Source: Nostoc sp. WHI
Lineage (GTDB): Bacteria; Cyanobacteriota; Cyanobacteriia; Cyanobacteriales; Nostocaceae
Direction: 5' to 3'
Length of the DNA stretch: 64,000 nt
Assembly (NCBI RefSeq): GCF_015714725.1
Contig: NZ_WBKM01000291.1
Span: forward strand, 1-64,000
Part shown: piece after piece, positions 51,271-61,931 of the stretch
Layout: every line of letters begins with the position of its first letter
Position numbering within the stretch: position 1 is the stretch's first letter
Notes under the pieces: model-generated
The model's database searches: none
The model's input: only the letters and a program-made list of their open reading frames with translations
Told to the model about the DNA's origin: nothing
Program-made: the position numbers and the translations under genes

Positions 51271-54200
51271 TTATGAACGATGGGCAGACTGACGTTTAAT
51301 GTTCTTTAACATTTGGATATTAGCTACTTCTATTTCTTTAGCTTTAACTGTTTTATGGAGTTTTTCAGCTTGAGCAAAGTTGGCTGCGATCGCATCAATT
51401 TTCAGGTCGGCTGTAGTCACAATTTCTTTCAGAAGTTCTTGCCAATGACCGACCATGCGAGTAATTGTGTCAGCAAAAAATAAGTCTGTACTGTACTCAA
51501 AACAGCCGCTAATTCCTTCTGGTGTCTCTACTAAGAAAAGCCCCAAATCATACTCAGATGTTCCGTTATGAATATCTAAAGATTGCAATGTTAAACTCGG
51601 TAATTCTAAAGTTCCTAATGGAGCATTTTGGAGAACAAACCATACTTGAAATAAAGGTAAATGATTTTGCTGCCGTTCTGGTCGCAGTTGCTCAACAATT
51701 TTTTCAAATGGCAAGTCTTGATGAGCGTAAGCGCCTAAAGTAACTTCCCGTACCCGTCTTAATAATTCACAAAAGCTCGGATTTTCGGATAAGTCAGTGC
51801 GTAAAACTAGCGTGTTAACAAAGAAACCAATCAATTTTTCAATTTCAGCGCGATTGCGGTTAGCGATGGGAGAACCAACTCGGATATCAACTTGCCTTGA
51901 ATAGCAATATAATAAGGTTTTAAAAGCTGCCAACAGTGTCATAAACAAAGTTACTCCCTCTTGTTGACTCAGCAGTTGTAACTGTTTGGTCAAATCTAGC
52001 GGTAGCAAAAAGTTTTCCACTTTAGCTTGATAGCTTTGTTGTGCAGGGCGAGGTCGGTCTATGGGTAACTGTAAAGGCGGCAGATTTTGACCTAGTTGGT
52101 TTTCCCAATAAGTCAGTTGTTTTTGTAACACTTCTCCTTGCAACCATTGACGCTGCCAAACCGCAAAATCAACATACTGAATCGGCAATGGTGGTAGTGG
52201 TGAGGGCTTCCCTGCACAAAAGGCTGTGTACAGTCCGGCAAGTTCCTCCAACCACACACCCATCGACCAACCATCGGAGACTATGTGATGCAGACTTAAC
52301 AGCAGTATGTACTCTGTTTGATCTAACCATAGTAAGGTGGTTCGCAATAATGGCCCTTGAGTTAAGTCGAAGGGGGATTTTGCTTCTTCAGTGGCTATTT
52401 GTAAGGCTTTTACCTTTCGTTGCTGTTCATCTATGCGGCGTAGGTCTATTACTGGTAAGTTAATAGTTAGGGTAGGAGCGATCGCTATTGTCGGTTCCCC
52501 TAGTATTACAGGAAATGTCATCCGCAAAGCTTCATGTCGCCGCACTATTTCATTAATGCTTTGTTCAAGGGCAGCAATATCCAGATCACCTGTGACTTTT
52601 AAGGCTTCTGCGTCATTGTATATAGAGTTGTCTGGTGCTAGCTGACACAAAAACCATAGTCGTTGTTGAGCAAAAGAGAGAGGTAATTTCTCATCTCGTG
52701 ACACGCTTAAAAATGTTGGAGTCTGTAAACCTTGCTGTGTCTTGATTTCTTTGTCGATAGCTTCAGACAAGCTGGCAATGGTAGGAGACTCAAACAAACA
52801 GCGCAGGGGCAATTCAATCTGGAATGCTTCGCGCACACGAGAGATTACCTGTGTTGCTAGTAGAGAATGCCCTCCTAACTCAAAGAAATTGTTGCTAATA
52901 CCAATCTTGTCTACTCCTAAAACCTGAGTCCAAATTCCGATGAGCATCTCTTGGATAGGAGTTTGTGCAGTTACATCTTTGGCTGCTGGCTCGTCGGCTC
53001 GAATTGTTTCAAGTGCTGGTAGAGATAGGCGATCTATTTTGCCGTTGGGTGTCAGGGGTAAAGCATCCAGCAATACAAAAGCCGATGGCACCATGTATTC
53101 TGGCAATTTTGACTGTAAATAGTGGCGTAGTTGTGGTACTAATTCACGAGCCACTTTCCCTTGTAGGGGATTATTGGCGTAAGTCTGCCAAGGACGGGGA
53201 GAATCAAGTTGCTTTAGAATAGACATCTCTGGAAAAGATTTAGAAACCTTAAATTCACGCGCAGACCTAACCCCCCTACCCCCCTTCCCTACAAGGGAAG
53301 GGGGAATTAAAGCCTCTCTCCGCTTCGGGGAGAGGTTTGGAGAGGGGTCATGCATTTCTGTGGAAATGCTCTGTTTTTGTTGCAACAGAACGTCATAGCT
53401 GCCATCTGCGTGAGCTGCTGACCAACTGATGTCCACAGAGTAAGGTAAGATTTCGCTTAATGTCCAAAAATCTTCTGGTTCAACTCCCATATTAAGAGCG
53501 ATCGCCCTTAAAACCGAACGGAGTTCACCGACTGTTGTATATGCTGTCTCCAGCTTGAGCAATTCTACAGACTTGACTTCTGTTACTAATCGTGCATTAG
53601 GTACGCGACACAGCCTCAATATTTCTGGCTGGGTTGATTCTAGTAACTCGATGAGAGCATTTAGCGTTAAGCCTTGCTGCTGCCAGTCTAACCAAGTCAC
53701 ATCTGTTGGAGTGCTAACTCGACTGCCAACATGAAGAATCACATCATAACGGAACTTGCTTAGTTCGTTATTGTAGCGCCCCTGCTTAGGTAGAATTTCT
53801 ACATTTGTAATCTGCGGTAGATATTGAGACAATGCCAGGAAAAAGGCGGGATCAATTACCAATTCTTCCTCTTGAGCGAGGCGTTTTTGCACCTGCTGTT
53901 GCACTTGGGCAGTAGATAAGGAATCGCTAGCTGAATGCAGGATAACTGCCGTGTGAAATGCTTCTAGTAGCGGTAGACTACGTACATCCCCGACGAAGAT
54001 AGCTCCCCCTGGTTTTACTACCTCCACTGCACCTGCGATCGCACGTAACAAATAATCGATGCTAGGAAAGTACTGGATAACTGAGTTAATAATTATTGTG
54101 TCGTAAGTTGCTGCTGACAAACCTGCAAAGTTATCTGCCATTCTTTGACTTAGAGTTACCTGCGATAGATGATGCTCCGGTATTTCGAGGACTTTTTGGA

Positions 54201-57200
54201 TGTAGTGTAAAGCAGCTTGAGAAAAATCCGTGCCTTGGTATTGGGTACAGCTAGGTGCAATCCGAAATAAGATTAAACCAGTACCGCAACCGATTTCTAA
54301 TACTCGATTTGGTTTGAGTGAGAGGATACGCTCAACTGTGTTGTTTAGCCAAACTTGCATTTCCTCGGCTGGAATGGGCAAATCAGTGTAACTGCTGTTC
54401 CAGCCAGTAATATTAAACGTGGGATTTTGGTTTAAGGAGATTCGTTGATAACTATCTGCCTCAGAATCATAAACTATCTGCCACTGGGATATCTGCTCAG
54501 TTTCCCATTGTGACTTTTGTGATTGTTCCCCCGTACCTTGATATTGGGTATTTTGTACCACATAACTTACCAAGCGCTTCTGATCAAACGCATCCGCTTG
54601 CGCCACCACCGCAGCTGTTTGCACTGCTGGGTGTTGATTAAGAGTAGCTTCAATTTCCCCTAATTCCACTCGATAGCCGCGAATTTTCTCTTGGTAGTCA
54701 ATTCGACCGAGAAATTCCACGTTGCCATCAGGTAGCCAGCAAGTTAAGTCTCCGGTTTTGTAAAGGCGACTTTCTATCTTCTCAAAAGGGTTGATAATGA
54801 ATCGTTGTGCGGTTAAATCGGGACGGTTCAGGTAGCCTTGAGCTAAACCAGCGCCGCCAATGTATAATTCACCAGGAACCCCAATCGGCACGGGTTGCAA
54901 GTGGGAGTCTAAAATATAAAACTGCGTATTGGCAAAAGGACGACCAATCGGTACTAAGCGATCGCTCGCTAAATCTCCTATAGTTTCAAAATAGGAACTA
55001 TCAATAGTAGCTTCAGTTAAGCCAAAGGAATTAATCAGCCTGGTTTGGGAACCGCAAAAGCTGCGGAATTTAGAGTATTCTGATCCGTACCAGCTATCAG
55101 AACCGCAGATAAGCAGCTGCATAAATTCGAGGTGCTGTCCGCTTTGCTCTAGATATTGCACCAAGTTTCGCAACACAGCCGGTACAAATTCCGCACAGTC
55201 TACTTTTTCCTGAAGCATCAACGCATAAAGTTTCTGGGGTTCTAGCAGAAATTCACGGGGACATAAAACCAGTTTTCCCCCAGAACACAAAGCGCGAATC
55301 AAATCTCCGGCAAATACATCGAAGGCGAAGCTAGCCATCTGCAAATGACAACTAGCACTAGAACGCAGTTGGTAAGCATCCTCCCAAGCTAGATAGGCAT
55401 TGACTAGGCTGCTATGCTGAATCTTTACGCCCTTAGATTTTCCCGTGGAACCGGAAGTGTAAATAACGTAAGCCAAATCAGAAGGCTCTGGCTGTGAGAT
55501 TTGATTTAAAACTGGTAGAGTTTCCCAATCTGTATCCAAACACAAAACTTTGGCGCTATGCACAGGAAGAGAGTTTAACAGTTTTTCCTGAGTCAACAAC
55601 ACCTGCACTTGAGCGTCTTCGAGCATAAATGCTAAACGCTCTTGGGGATAAGCAGAATCAAGGGGTAAGTATGCTCCTCCAGCTTTCAGGACTGCCAAGG
55701 GTGCAATGATCATATTCAAGGAACGCTCAATGCAAATCCCTACCAGTTTTCCGGGTGCAACTCCCAGAGTTTGTAAATAAACAGTAAGTTTATTGACTTT
55801 ATCTAATAACTGTGCATAGGTAAGTTGCTGGTCAGCAAAAACCACAGCGATCGCATCTGGGGTACGAATTGCCTGTTGCTCGAATAACTGGTGAATACAT
55901 TGCTCAGTCTGAGATTGAGAATTTTCTCTAGAAGAATTTTGATTAAATTCCACCAACAATTGATGTTGTTCTGCTGGTGTGAGCATGGGTAACTCTGCTA
56001 AACGGGCTGTGGGATGAGTTATCATACCCGTCAGCAAAGTTTGTAAATGCCCTAACATCCGAGCGATCGCCTCATGCTCAAATCGGCGGATATCATACCA
56101 CAGTTCTAATCTCAGGGCTTGATCTGGTATCACCAACAAACTCAAAGTCTCATTGGTTTTTTCAAAAGACTGGCTGCTTTGCACTTTCAGGCTATCTACT
56201 CCCAGAGCGATCGCCGCATCAACTGGATAGTTTTCCAGTACATAGCCAATCTCGAACAAAGGTAAACCCCGGCTCACCTCACTCCACCCTTGCACCTGTA
56301 CCAGTGGGCTGTACTCATACTGGATGATTTCTATCTGGTGATTTTGCAACTCTAAAAGCCAAGGTAACAACAAAGCATCTGGCAATATCTGCACACGGAA
56401 TGGCAGAGTATTGACAAATAATCCTACCATCGACTCTACCCCCGGCAAGGTAGCAGGGCGACCAGAAGAGGTGCTGCCAAAAATAATATCTGACTCGCCA
56501 CTGTAGCGACTCAAAAGCAACGCCCAAGCCCCCTGCACCAACGTATTAATAGTTAACTGGTGCTGTCGAGCTAGTGACTGTAAGGCGGCTGTAGTTTCTG
56601 TTGATAGCTCAATTTGTTGGCGATCGTAGTCTTCATCTTGGCTGGGCAAGATACCAGGAGCGCGGTCAACTTGCAAAATAGTCGGTTTACTAAAGCCCTT
56701 GAGTGTCTTTCGCCAGAACGCCTCAGCTTGCTTTAGATCCTGCTGCTGCAACCAAGTAATGTAATCCCGATAAGGACGTGGTTGTTCTAAGTATAAATTT
56801 TGCCCTTGACAAAATGCCGGATAAAAGGCATAAACTTCCTTAAAAACCAATGACTCAGACCAGCCATCTAATAGCAGATGGTGACTACTCCAAACAAACT
56901 GATAAGTATCTTCACTGAGACGGAACAAATTTAACCGAATTAGCGGCGCTTGGGACAGTTCAAAACCGTGCTGGCGATCTGTTTGTAAAAAAGCTTCCAG
57001 CCGCTTTTGTTGTTCCTGTGAACAGAATTCTCGCAAATCCTGCTCTTCCCAAGGAAGTTGCACATCCTCGTACACAACTTGATATGGTTTTTCTAAATCT
57101 TGCCAAAAGAATCCAGTCCGCAAAATTGGATGTCGGTCAACCACCTGTTTCCAAGCTTGTTGAAATGCCAAAACATTCAATTCACCTTGGAGAGTCCAAC

Positions 57201-57309
57201 TAAACTGCTCAAAGTAGACCCCTGATTGGGGAGCATAGATTGTATGGAACAGCAAACCTTGCTGTAGGTGTGAAAGTTCGTAGATATCTTTTAGATTTGC
57301 TACATTCAT
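51271..57309 (-). CDS. NRPS subunit: C-A(Orn)-MT-T-C
   Basis: 2012 residues. The first C domain (about 8-450, SSHHLLLDGWS) has the YELSHLQQGLLFHT opening of domains that accept a D-configured donor, matching the upstream epimerase. The A domain (about 475-870) has the code D-V-G-E-I-G-S-I-D, known for ornithine. An N-methyltransferase is inserted (about 905-1290, VLEIGCGTGLILF). A dispersed repeat encodes about 28 residues at 1320-1349, then come the remaining A-domain end, a carrier (FFELGGHSLLATQ) and a final C domain (LHHIVSDGWS). That C domain would join N-methyl-Orn to Asp of 46676-49966. The start overlaps the upstream stop by 4 bp. Confidence 0.88.
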   Translation of the reverse strand: MNVANLKDIYELSHLQQGLLFHTIYAPQSGVYFEQFSWTLQGELNVLAFQQAWKQVVDRHPILRTGFFWQDLEKPYQVVYEDVQLPWEEQDLREFCSQEQQKRLEAFLQTDRQHGFELSQAPLIRLNLFRLSEDTYQFVWSSHHLLLDGWSESLVFKEVYAFYPAFCQGQNLYLEQPRPYRDYITWLQQQDLKQAEAFWRKTLKGFSKPTILQVDRAPGILPSQDEDYDRQQIELSTETTAALQSLARQHQLTINTLVQGAWALLLSRYSGESDIIFGSTSSGRPATLPGVESMVGLFVNTLPFRVQILPDALLLPWLLELQNHQIEIIQYEYSPLVQVQGWSEVSRGLPLFEIGYVLENYPVDAAIALGVDSLKVQSSQSFEKTNETLSLLVIPDQALRLELWYDIRRFEHEAIARMLGHLQTLLTGMITHPTARLAELPMLTPAEQHQLLVEFNQNSSRENSQSQTEQCIHQLFEQQAIRTPDAIAVVFADQQLTYAQLLDKVNKLTVYLQTLGVAPGKLVGICIERSLNMIIAPLAVLKAGGAYLPLDSAYPQERLAFMLEDAQVQVLLTQEKLLNSLPVHSAKVLCLDTDWETLPVLNQISQPEPSDLAYVIYTSGSTGKSKGVKIQHSSLVNAYLAWEDAYQLRSSASCHLQMASFAFDVFAGDLIRALCSGGKLVLCPREFLLEPQKLYALMLQEKVDCAEFVPAVLRNLVQYLEQSGQHLEFMQLLICGSDSWYGSEYSKFRSFCGSQTRLINSFGLTEATIDSSYFETIGDLASDRLVPIGRPFANTQFYILDSHLQPVPIGVPGELYIGGAGLAQGYLNRPDLTAQRFIINPFEKIESRLYKTGDLTCWLPDGNVEFLGRIDYQEKIRGYRVELGEIEATLNQHPAVQTAAVVAQADAFDQKRLVSYVVQNTQYQGTGEQSQKSQWETEQISQWQIVYDSEADSYQRISLNQNPTFNITGWNSSYTDLPIPAEEMQVWLNNTVERILSLKPNRVLEIGCGTGLILFRIAPSCTQYQGTDFSQAALHYIQKVLEIPEHHLSQVTLSQRMADNFAGLSAATYDTIIINSVIQYFPSIDYLLRAIAGAVEVVKPGGAIFVGDVRSLPLLEAFHTAVILHSASDSLSTAQVQQQVQKRLAQEEELVIDPAFFLALSQYLPQITNVEILPKQGRYNNELSKFRYDVILHVGSRVSTPTDVTWLDWQQQGLTLNALIELLESTQPEILRLCRVPNARLVTEVKSVELLKLETAYTTVGELRSVLRAIALNMGVEPEDFWTLSEILPYSVDISWSAAHADGSYDVLLQQKQSISTEMHDPSPNLSPKRREALIPPSLVGKGGRGVRSAREFKVSKSFPEMSILKQLDSPRPWQTYANNPLQGKVARELVPQLRHYLQSKLPEYMVPSAFVLLDALPLTPNGKIDRLSLPALETIRADEPAAKDVTAQTPIQEMLIGIWTQVLGVDKIGISNNFFELGGHSLLATQVISRVREAFQIELPLRCLFESPTIASLSEAIDKEIKTQQGLQTPTFLSVSRDEKLPLSFAQQRLWFLCQLAPDNSIYNDAEALKVTGDLDIAALEQSINEIVRRHEALRMTFPVILGEPTIAIAPTLTINLPVIDLRRIDEQQRKVKALQIATEEAKSPFDLTQGPLLRTTLLWLDQTEYILLLSLHHIVSDGWSMGVWLEELAGLYTAFCAGKPSPLPPLPIQYVDFAVWQRQWLQGEVLQKQLTYWENQLGQNLPPLQLPIDRPRPAQQSYQAKVENFLLPLDLTKQLQLLSQQEGVTLFMTLLAAFKTLLYCYSRQVDIRVGSPIANRNRAEIEKLIGFFVNTLVLRTDLSENPSFCELLRRVREVTLGAYAHQDLPFEKIVEQLRPERQQNHLPLFQVWFVLQNAPLGTLELPSLTLQSLDIHNGTSEYDLGLFLVETPEGISGCFEYSTDLFFADTITRMVGHWQELLKEIVTTADLKIDAIAANFAQAEKLHKTVKAKEIEVANIQMLKNIKRQSAHRS
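53265..53349. repeat. Dispersed ~85-bp repeat inside an NRPS gene
   Basis: It is closely similar to the intergenic copy at 13024-13110 (ACCTAACCCCC, TTCCCT...AGGGAA, CCTCTC...GAGAGG). It remains in frame and encodes the low-complexity DPSPNLSPKRREALIPPSL segment between the methyltransferase and the end of the A domain. Confidence 0.75.
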
Positions 57310-60300
57310 AGAGCCGACCTCCGACCGACTTGGTTGAGTTTAGCTAGTAATTTGTCAAAATCTTTTTGGCCGATTTTGGCGGCTGAAAAATCTGAAGGAG
57401 TGTAACTACCAGAATCGGCAGATTTACAGGAAGCAATTAGCGATCGCAATACCTCCACAAACCCTTGGGCTAAATTCTCCACCGTACTTTGGCGATGTAT
57501 GGCTTTGCTATAAGTCCAATCCATCTGAAGTTGGTTGTTAGTAATCAAACAGTCAATTTCAATTAGATAGGAACGAATTGCCAGAGGACTTTGAACTGAG
57601 CCGATGGACTCAGGAGCGATCGCTAAGAGTTCGGACTGAGCCATACCAATATCAAACTGACCCAAGTAATTAAAACTCACTTCTGGTTGCAGCCTTTGAG
57701 CAATTTCCTCTGAGCTTAGATAGCACAACAAGCCATAACCAATTCCCTGATTGGGGATGCAACGCAGTTGTTCTTTAACTGTCTTCAGCACCTCTACTAC
57801 ATCGTCAACGTCTCCTAAATCTAGGGATACCGGAAAGACAGATGTAAACCAACCGACAGTGCGGGACAAATCTACATTTTCAAACAGTTCCTCGCGTCCG
57901 TGACCTTCCAAGTCAACTAAAAGTGAAGTTTTTCCAGTCCAGTTAGCAAAAGCTTGCCCTAAAGCAGTTAGCAATACCTCATTGATTTGAGTGCGGTAAG
58001 CGGTTGGAACTTCTTGCAGTAAAGCTTGAGTTTCTGCCACATTCAGAGCAACTGATACTATATCAGCCGACTCCACGGTGTTAACTCCAGCCGAAAAATC
58101 TATCGGTAGAGGAGAAACCTGTTTTTCACCTTGTGCTAACCAGTAGTCAAGTTCTTGTTGCAATGTTGCTGAGTGTCCATACTCCACCAATCGTTTAGCC
58201 CAGTACTGAAACGAAGTACTCTTAGCAGGAAGTTGGATTGTTTGTCCTTGGCTCAATTGAGTGTAAAGTGTTTGAAAATCTTCTAGCAAAATTCGCCAAG
58301 AAACACCATCAACTACTAAGTGATGGATGATAAACAGTAGACGGCTAGGTTGATTTTTACCTAAGTCAAACAGTGCAACTTTCACCAACGCGCCTGTTGA
58401 GAGATTGAGGCTCGCTTGTAATTGTGTAGCGATCGCTGTAATTTGAGATTGTTGCTCTGTTGTGGATAATCCTGATAAATCTACTTGCAAAAAAGGCACT
58501 TCTGCATCACAACTAGCATTCACCTGCTGCCAACCTGCATCTGTTTGTGTAAACTGCAACCGCAGAGCATCATGGTGTATAAGCAACTGCTGCACAACTT
58601 GCTGCAACAACTCTGGCTTAATAGTTTGGTGTAATACTAAGAAATTTGCTTGGTTATAGTGGTAAGGTTGAGCAAAATTCTCTGCAAAGAACCAGTGTTG
58701 AATTGGTGTTAGAGGTAAAGCACCTGTAACTAAACCTTGCTCTGCTTGTACCGCCTGAGTTGTACCAACAACCGTGGCTAATTCTGCGATCGTTTGGTAT
58801 TGAAATAATTGCTTCGGTGTTAGTTGCAACCCTTGTTGGTTAGCTTTACCAACAACTTGGATACTGATAATCGAATCGCCGCCAAGTTCAAAGAAATTAT
58901 CATAAATGCCTACCTGTTTCACACCCAGTACTTCAGACCAAATTTGCACTAAGGCTGCTTCTACTGCATTTTGTGCAGCCGCAAAAGTTGCTTCTAACTC
59001 TGGTCTAAGATTGTCAGGAATTGGTAATGCCCGCCGATCTATTTTGCCGTTCGCACTCACAGGCAAACAATCCAGGATTACAAAGGCAGAAGGCACCATA
59101 TGATTAGGCAGTTTTTCTTTGAGAAACTGACGTAAACTGCTGATGGATAAATTTGATTTGCCAGCAGGTACGACATAAGCAACTAAACGCTTGTTACCCG
59201 GTTGGTCTTCTCGCACCAGTGCTACAGCCGCTTCTACCTCTGGATGGCGGCTCAAAATAGATTCCACTTCTGCCAATTCCACCCGAAAGCCACGTATTTT
59301 TACCTGATGGTCAATCCGTCCCAGGTATTCAATATCGCCATTGGGCAGGTATCGAGCGATATCCCCTGTTTTATAAAGGCGTTGCGATGTCTGCTCAAAG
59401 GGGTGAGGAATAAACTTTTGTGCTGTCAAATCAGGGCGTTGATAGTAACCCTTAGCCAATCCTGCACCACCAATATGCAACTCTCCCGGTACGCCTATCG
59501 GTACTGGCTGTAAGTATGAATCGAGGATGTAAACTTGCTGTCTAGCAAATGGACGACCAATCGGTACTAAGCGATTGCCAGATAAGTCAGCGATGGTATT
59601 TTGGAAATACGTTGTATCAATCGTGGCTTCAGTCACTCCATAGGAGTGAACCAGTCTGGTATTGACACCGCATAAACTCTGAATTGCTTGATGTTCCTGC
59701 ACATACCAAGTATCAGAACCGACAATCAAAAGCTGCATAAAGTCAAGACATTGCCCTGTTTCCTGGAGATATTTGCACAGATTCCTGAGAACAGCAGGTA
59801 CAAACTCTGCACAGTCAACTTGTTGTTGACGCATCAATTGATAAAGTTTGGCTGGTGCTAATAGTAAGTCTCTTGGGCATAAAACTAGCTTCGCCCTAGA
59901 ACACAACGCTCGTACTAGATTGCCGGCAAACACATCAAAAGAGAAACTTGCCATTTGCAAATGAGAAGTAGCTAGCGATCGCAATTCGTAAGCTTCTTCC
60001 CAAGCAAAATAGGCATTTACCAAGCTGCTGTGAGCCACCATTACTCCTTTTGGCTGAGATGTGGTGCCAGAGGTGTAGATGATATATGCCAGTGCAGCGA
60101 GATTTGTCTGGGGATTTGTCTGCGAGTGTTGTTGAATAATTTGCCAATCGCTATCTAGGCAGATAACTTTGGCACTGTGTGCGGGTAAATTTTGGACTAA
60201 CTGTTCCTGAGTCAGCAATATACTTACTTGTGCATCTGCCAGCATAAAAGCCAACCGCTCTTGGGGATAAGCTGGGTCTAGTGGCACATAAGCGCCGCCT

Positions 60301-61931
60301 GCTTTGAGGATGCCGAGAATACCAACTATCATCTCTAGGCAACATTCCATGCAGATACCGATGAGTGCATCTGGTGGTATGCCCAAAAATTGTAAATAAT
60401 TTGCTACTTGGTTGGCTCGTTGGTTAAGTTCGCCATAAGTTAGTTGTGTGTCTTCAAAAACTATTGCCACAGCGTCAGGAGTGCGTTCTGCCTGGGCTGC
60501 AAATAGTTGATGAATACACAAATTAACTTCCGTGTCAAGAGATTCTGTCCAAGTTGTCTGAGTACCACTCCATTCCACCAGCAGTTGATGTCGTTCAGTA
60601 GCGCTCAAAAATGTCAACTCTGAAAGCCTTGCTTGCGGATTGGCAACAATACTATAAAGCAAGTTCTCGAAATGCTCAATCATCCGGGCGATCGTGGACG
60701 GATCAAACAGTTCGGTACTGTACTCGATTGTTCCAGTTAGTTCTTGTTCTCCTACATATACATCTAAGCTCAAATCAAACTGTGCCGTGCCACTTTCTAC
60801 TGATATTGGTTTTAGGGTTAAGTCTCCTAACTGTAAAGTGGGCATCGGTTGATTGTGTAGGGCAAACCACACTTGGAACAATGGGTTACGGCTTAAATCT
60901 CTTTCTGGTTGTAGTTCATCTACCAGCTTCTCAAACGGGAGATCCTGATGAGCATAAGCCGCTAAAGTCATCTCGCGGACTCTGTTAATTAGCTCCTGAA
61001 AACTGGGATTACCATCAACCTGGGTACGTAGCACTAAGGTGTTAACAAAAAGTCCGATAATATCTTCGCTTTCAGCCCAAGTGCGGTTAGCGATCGCTGA
61101 ACCAACTACAATATCATCCTGACCTGTATATCGATAAAGCAAGGTATTAAATCCTGCCAGCAGAGTCATAAATAAGGTAACTCCTGCTTGCTGGCTAAAA
61201 GCTGTCAGTGCTTTCGCTAAATCCTGGGGAATTTTCCACGTTTGGGTCGCTCCCCGAAAGGTTTGGAGTGCCGTTCGCGGTCTATCTGTGGGCAATTGTA
61301 ATGTAGTTAGCTGCTCAAGTTGCTGTTTCCAATAGGCTAGTTGGTTTTCCAGCACTTCTCCCTGCAACCACTCCTGCTGCCAGACGCTAAAATCTGCATA
61401 CTGGAGTTGTAAATCTGCAAGTGGCGAGGGTTTGCCAACCAGAAAAGCTCTGTAGAGAGTTGCCAATTCTTGCAGTAATACGCCGACAGACCAACCATCA
61501 GTAATAGTGTGATGCATGGTCAGCAGCAGTATATACTCTTGTAGACCAAGCCGCAACAACTTCACCCGCATCAGTGGAGATTCAGAGAAAACAAAGGGGC
61601 GCTGCGCTTCTTCGGTAGCTAATTTTTGTGCCTGAGTCTCTCGCTCATCCTCTGGTAAATTCTGTAAATTTATGAGTGGCAAGCTGAAAGAGATGCTGGG
61701 GGCGATCGCTTGTACGGGTTGTCCATTCACCGCAATCAACGAAGTTCGTAATGCTTCGTGTCGCCGAATAATTTCTTGAAAGCTTTGCTCTAGAACGGTT
61801 ACATCTAGTTGACCACTCAAGCGGACGGCAAAGGGCAAGTTATAAAATGCGCTACCAGGCTCTAGCTGTTCGAGGAACCACAGCCGTCTCTGGGCAAAAG
61901 ATGCAGGGAAAGCAAATACTTCTGTTGTCAT
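57306..61931 (-). CDS. NRPS subunit: C-A(Orn)-T-E
   Basis: 1541 residues. The C domain (about 5-440, MHHTITDGWS) is followed by an A domain (about 465-970) with the code D-V-G-E-I-G-S-I-D (ornithine). A carrier with FFELGGDSIISIQ, the DSI form typical before epimerases, leads to an epimerisation domain (about 1075-1520, IHHLVVDGVSWRILLED). It should deliver D-Orn. Both ends overlap neighbouring genes by 4 bp (ATGA), indicating coupled translation. Confidence 0.9.
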   Translation of the reverse strand: MTTEVFAFPASFAQRRLWFLEQLEPGSAFYNLPFAVRLSGQLDVTVLEQSFQEIIRRHEALRTSLIAVNGQPVQAIAPSISFSLPLINLQNLPEDERETQAQKLATEEAQRPFVFSESPLMRVKLLRLGLQEYILLLTMHHTITDGWSVGVLLQELATLYRAFLVGKPSPLADLQLQYADFSVWQQEWLQGEVLENQLAYWKQQLEQLTTLQLPTDRPRTALQTFRGATQTWKIPQDLAKALTAFSQQAGVTLFMTLLAGFNTLLYRYTGQDDIVVGSAIANRTWAESEDIIGLFVNTLVLRTQVDGNPSFQELINRVREMTLAAYAHQDLPFEKLVDELQPERDLSRNPLFQVWFALHNQPMPTLQLGDLTLKPISVESGTAQFDLSLDVYVGEQELTGTIEYSTELFDPSTIARMIEHFENLLYSIVANPQARLSELTFLSATERHQLLVEWSGTQTTWTESLDTEVNLCIHQLFAAQAERTPDAVAIVFEDTQLTYGELNQRANQVANYLQFLGIPPDALIGICMECCLEMIVGILGILKAGGAYVPLDPAYPQERLAFMLADAQVSILLTQEQLVQNLPAHSAKVICLDSDWQIIQQHSQTNPQTNLAALAYIIYTSGTTSQPKGVMVAHSSLVNAYFAWEEAYELRSLATSHLQMASFSFDVFAGNLVRALCSRAKLVLCPRDLLLAPAKLYQLMRQQQVDCAEFVPAVLRNLCKYLQETGQCLDFMQLLIVGSDTWYVQEHQAIQSLCGVNTRLVHSYGVTEATIDTTYFQNTIADLSGNRLVPIGRPFARQQVYILDSYLQPVPIGVPGELHIGGAGLAKGYYQRPDLTAQKFIPHPFEQTSQRLYKTGDIARYLPNGDIEYLGRIDHQVKIRGFRVELAEVESILSRHPEVEAAVALVREDQPGNKRLVAYVVPAGKSNLSISSLRQFLKEKLPNHMVPSAFVILDCLPVSANGKIDRRALPIPDNLRPELEATFAAAQNAVEAALVQIWSEVLGVKQVGIYDNFFELGGDSIISIQVVGKANQQGLQLTPKQLFQYQTIAELATVVGTTQAVQAEQGLVTGALPLTPIQHWFFAENFAQPYHYNQANFLVLHQTIKPELLQQVVQQLLIHHDALRLQFTQTDAGWQQVNASCDAEVPFLQVDLSGLSTTEQQSQITAIATQLQASLNLSTGALVKVALFDLGKNQPSRLLFIIHHLVVDGVSWRILLEDFQTLYTQLSQGQTIQLPAKSTSFQYWAKRLVEYGHSATLQQELDYWLAQGEKQVSPLPIDFSAGVNTVESADIVSVALNVAETQALLQEVPTAYRTQINEVLLTALGQAFANWTGKTSLLVDLEGHGREELFENVDLSRTVGWFTSVFPVSLDLGDVDDVVEVLKTVKEQLRCIPNQGIGYGLLCYLSSEEIAQRLQPEVSFNYLGQFDIGMAQSELLAIAPESIGSVQSPLAIRSYLIEIDCLITNNQLQMDWTYSKAIHRQSTVENLAQGFVEVLRSLIASCKSADSGSYTPSDFSAAKIGQKDFDKLLAKLNQVGRRSAL

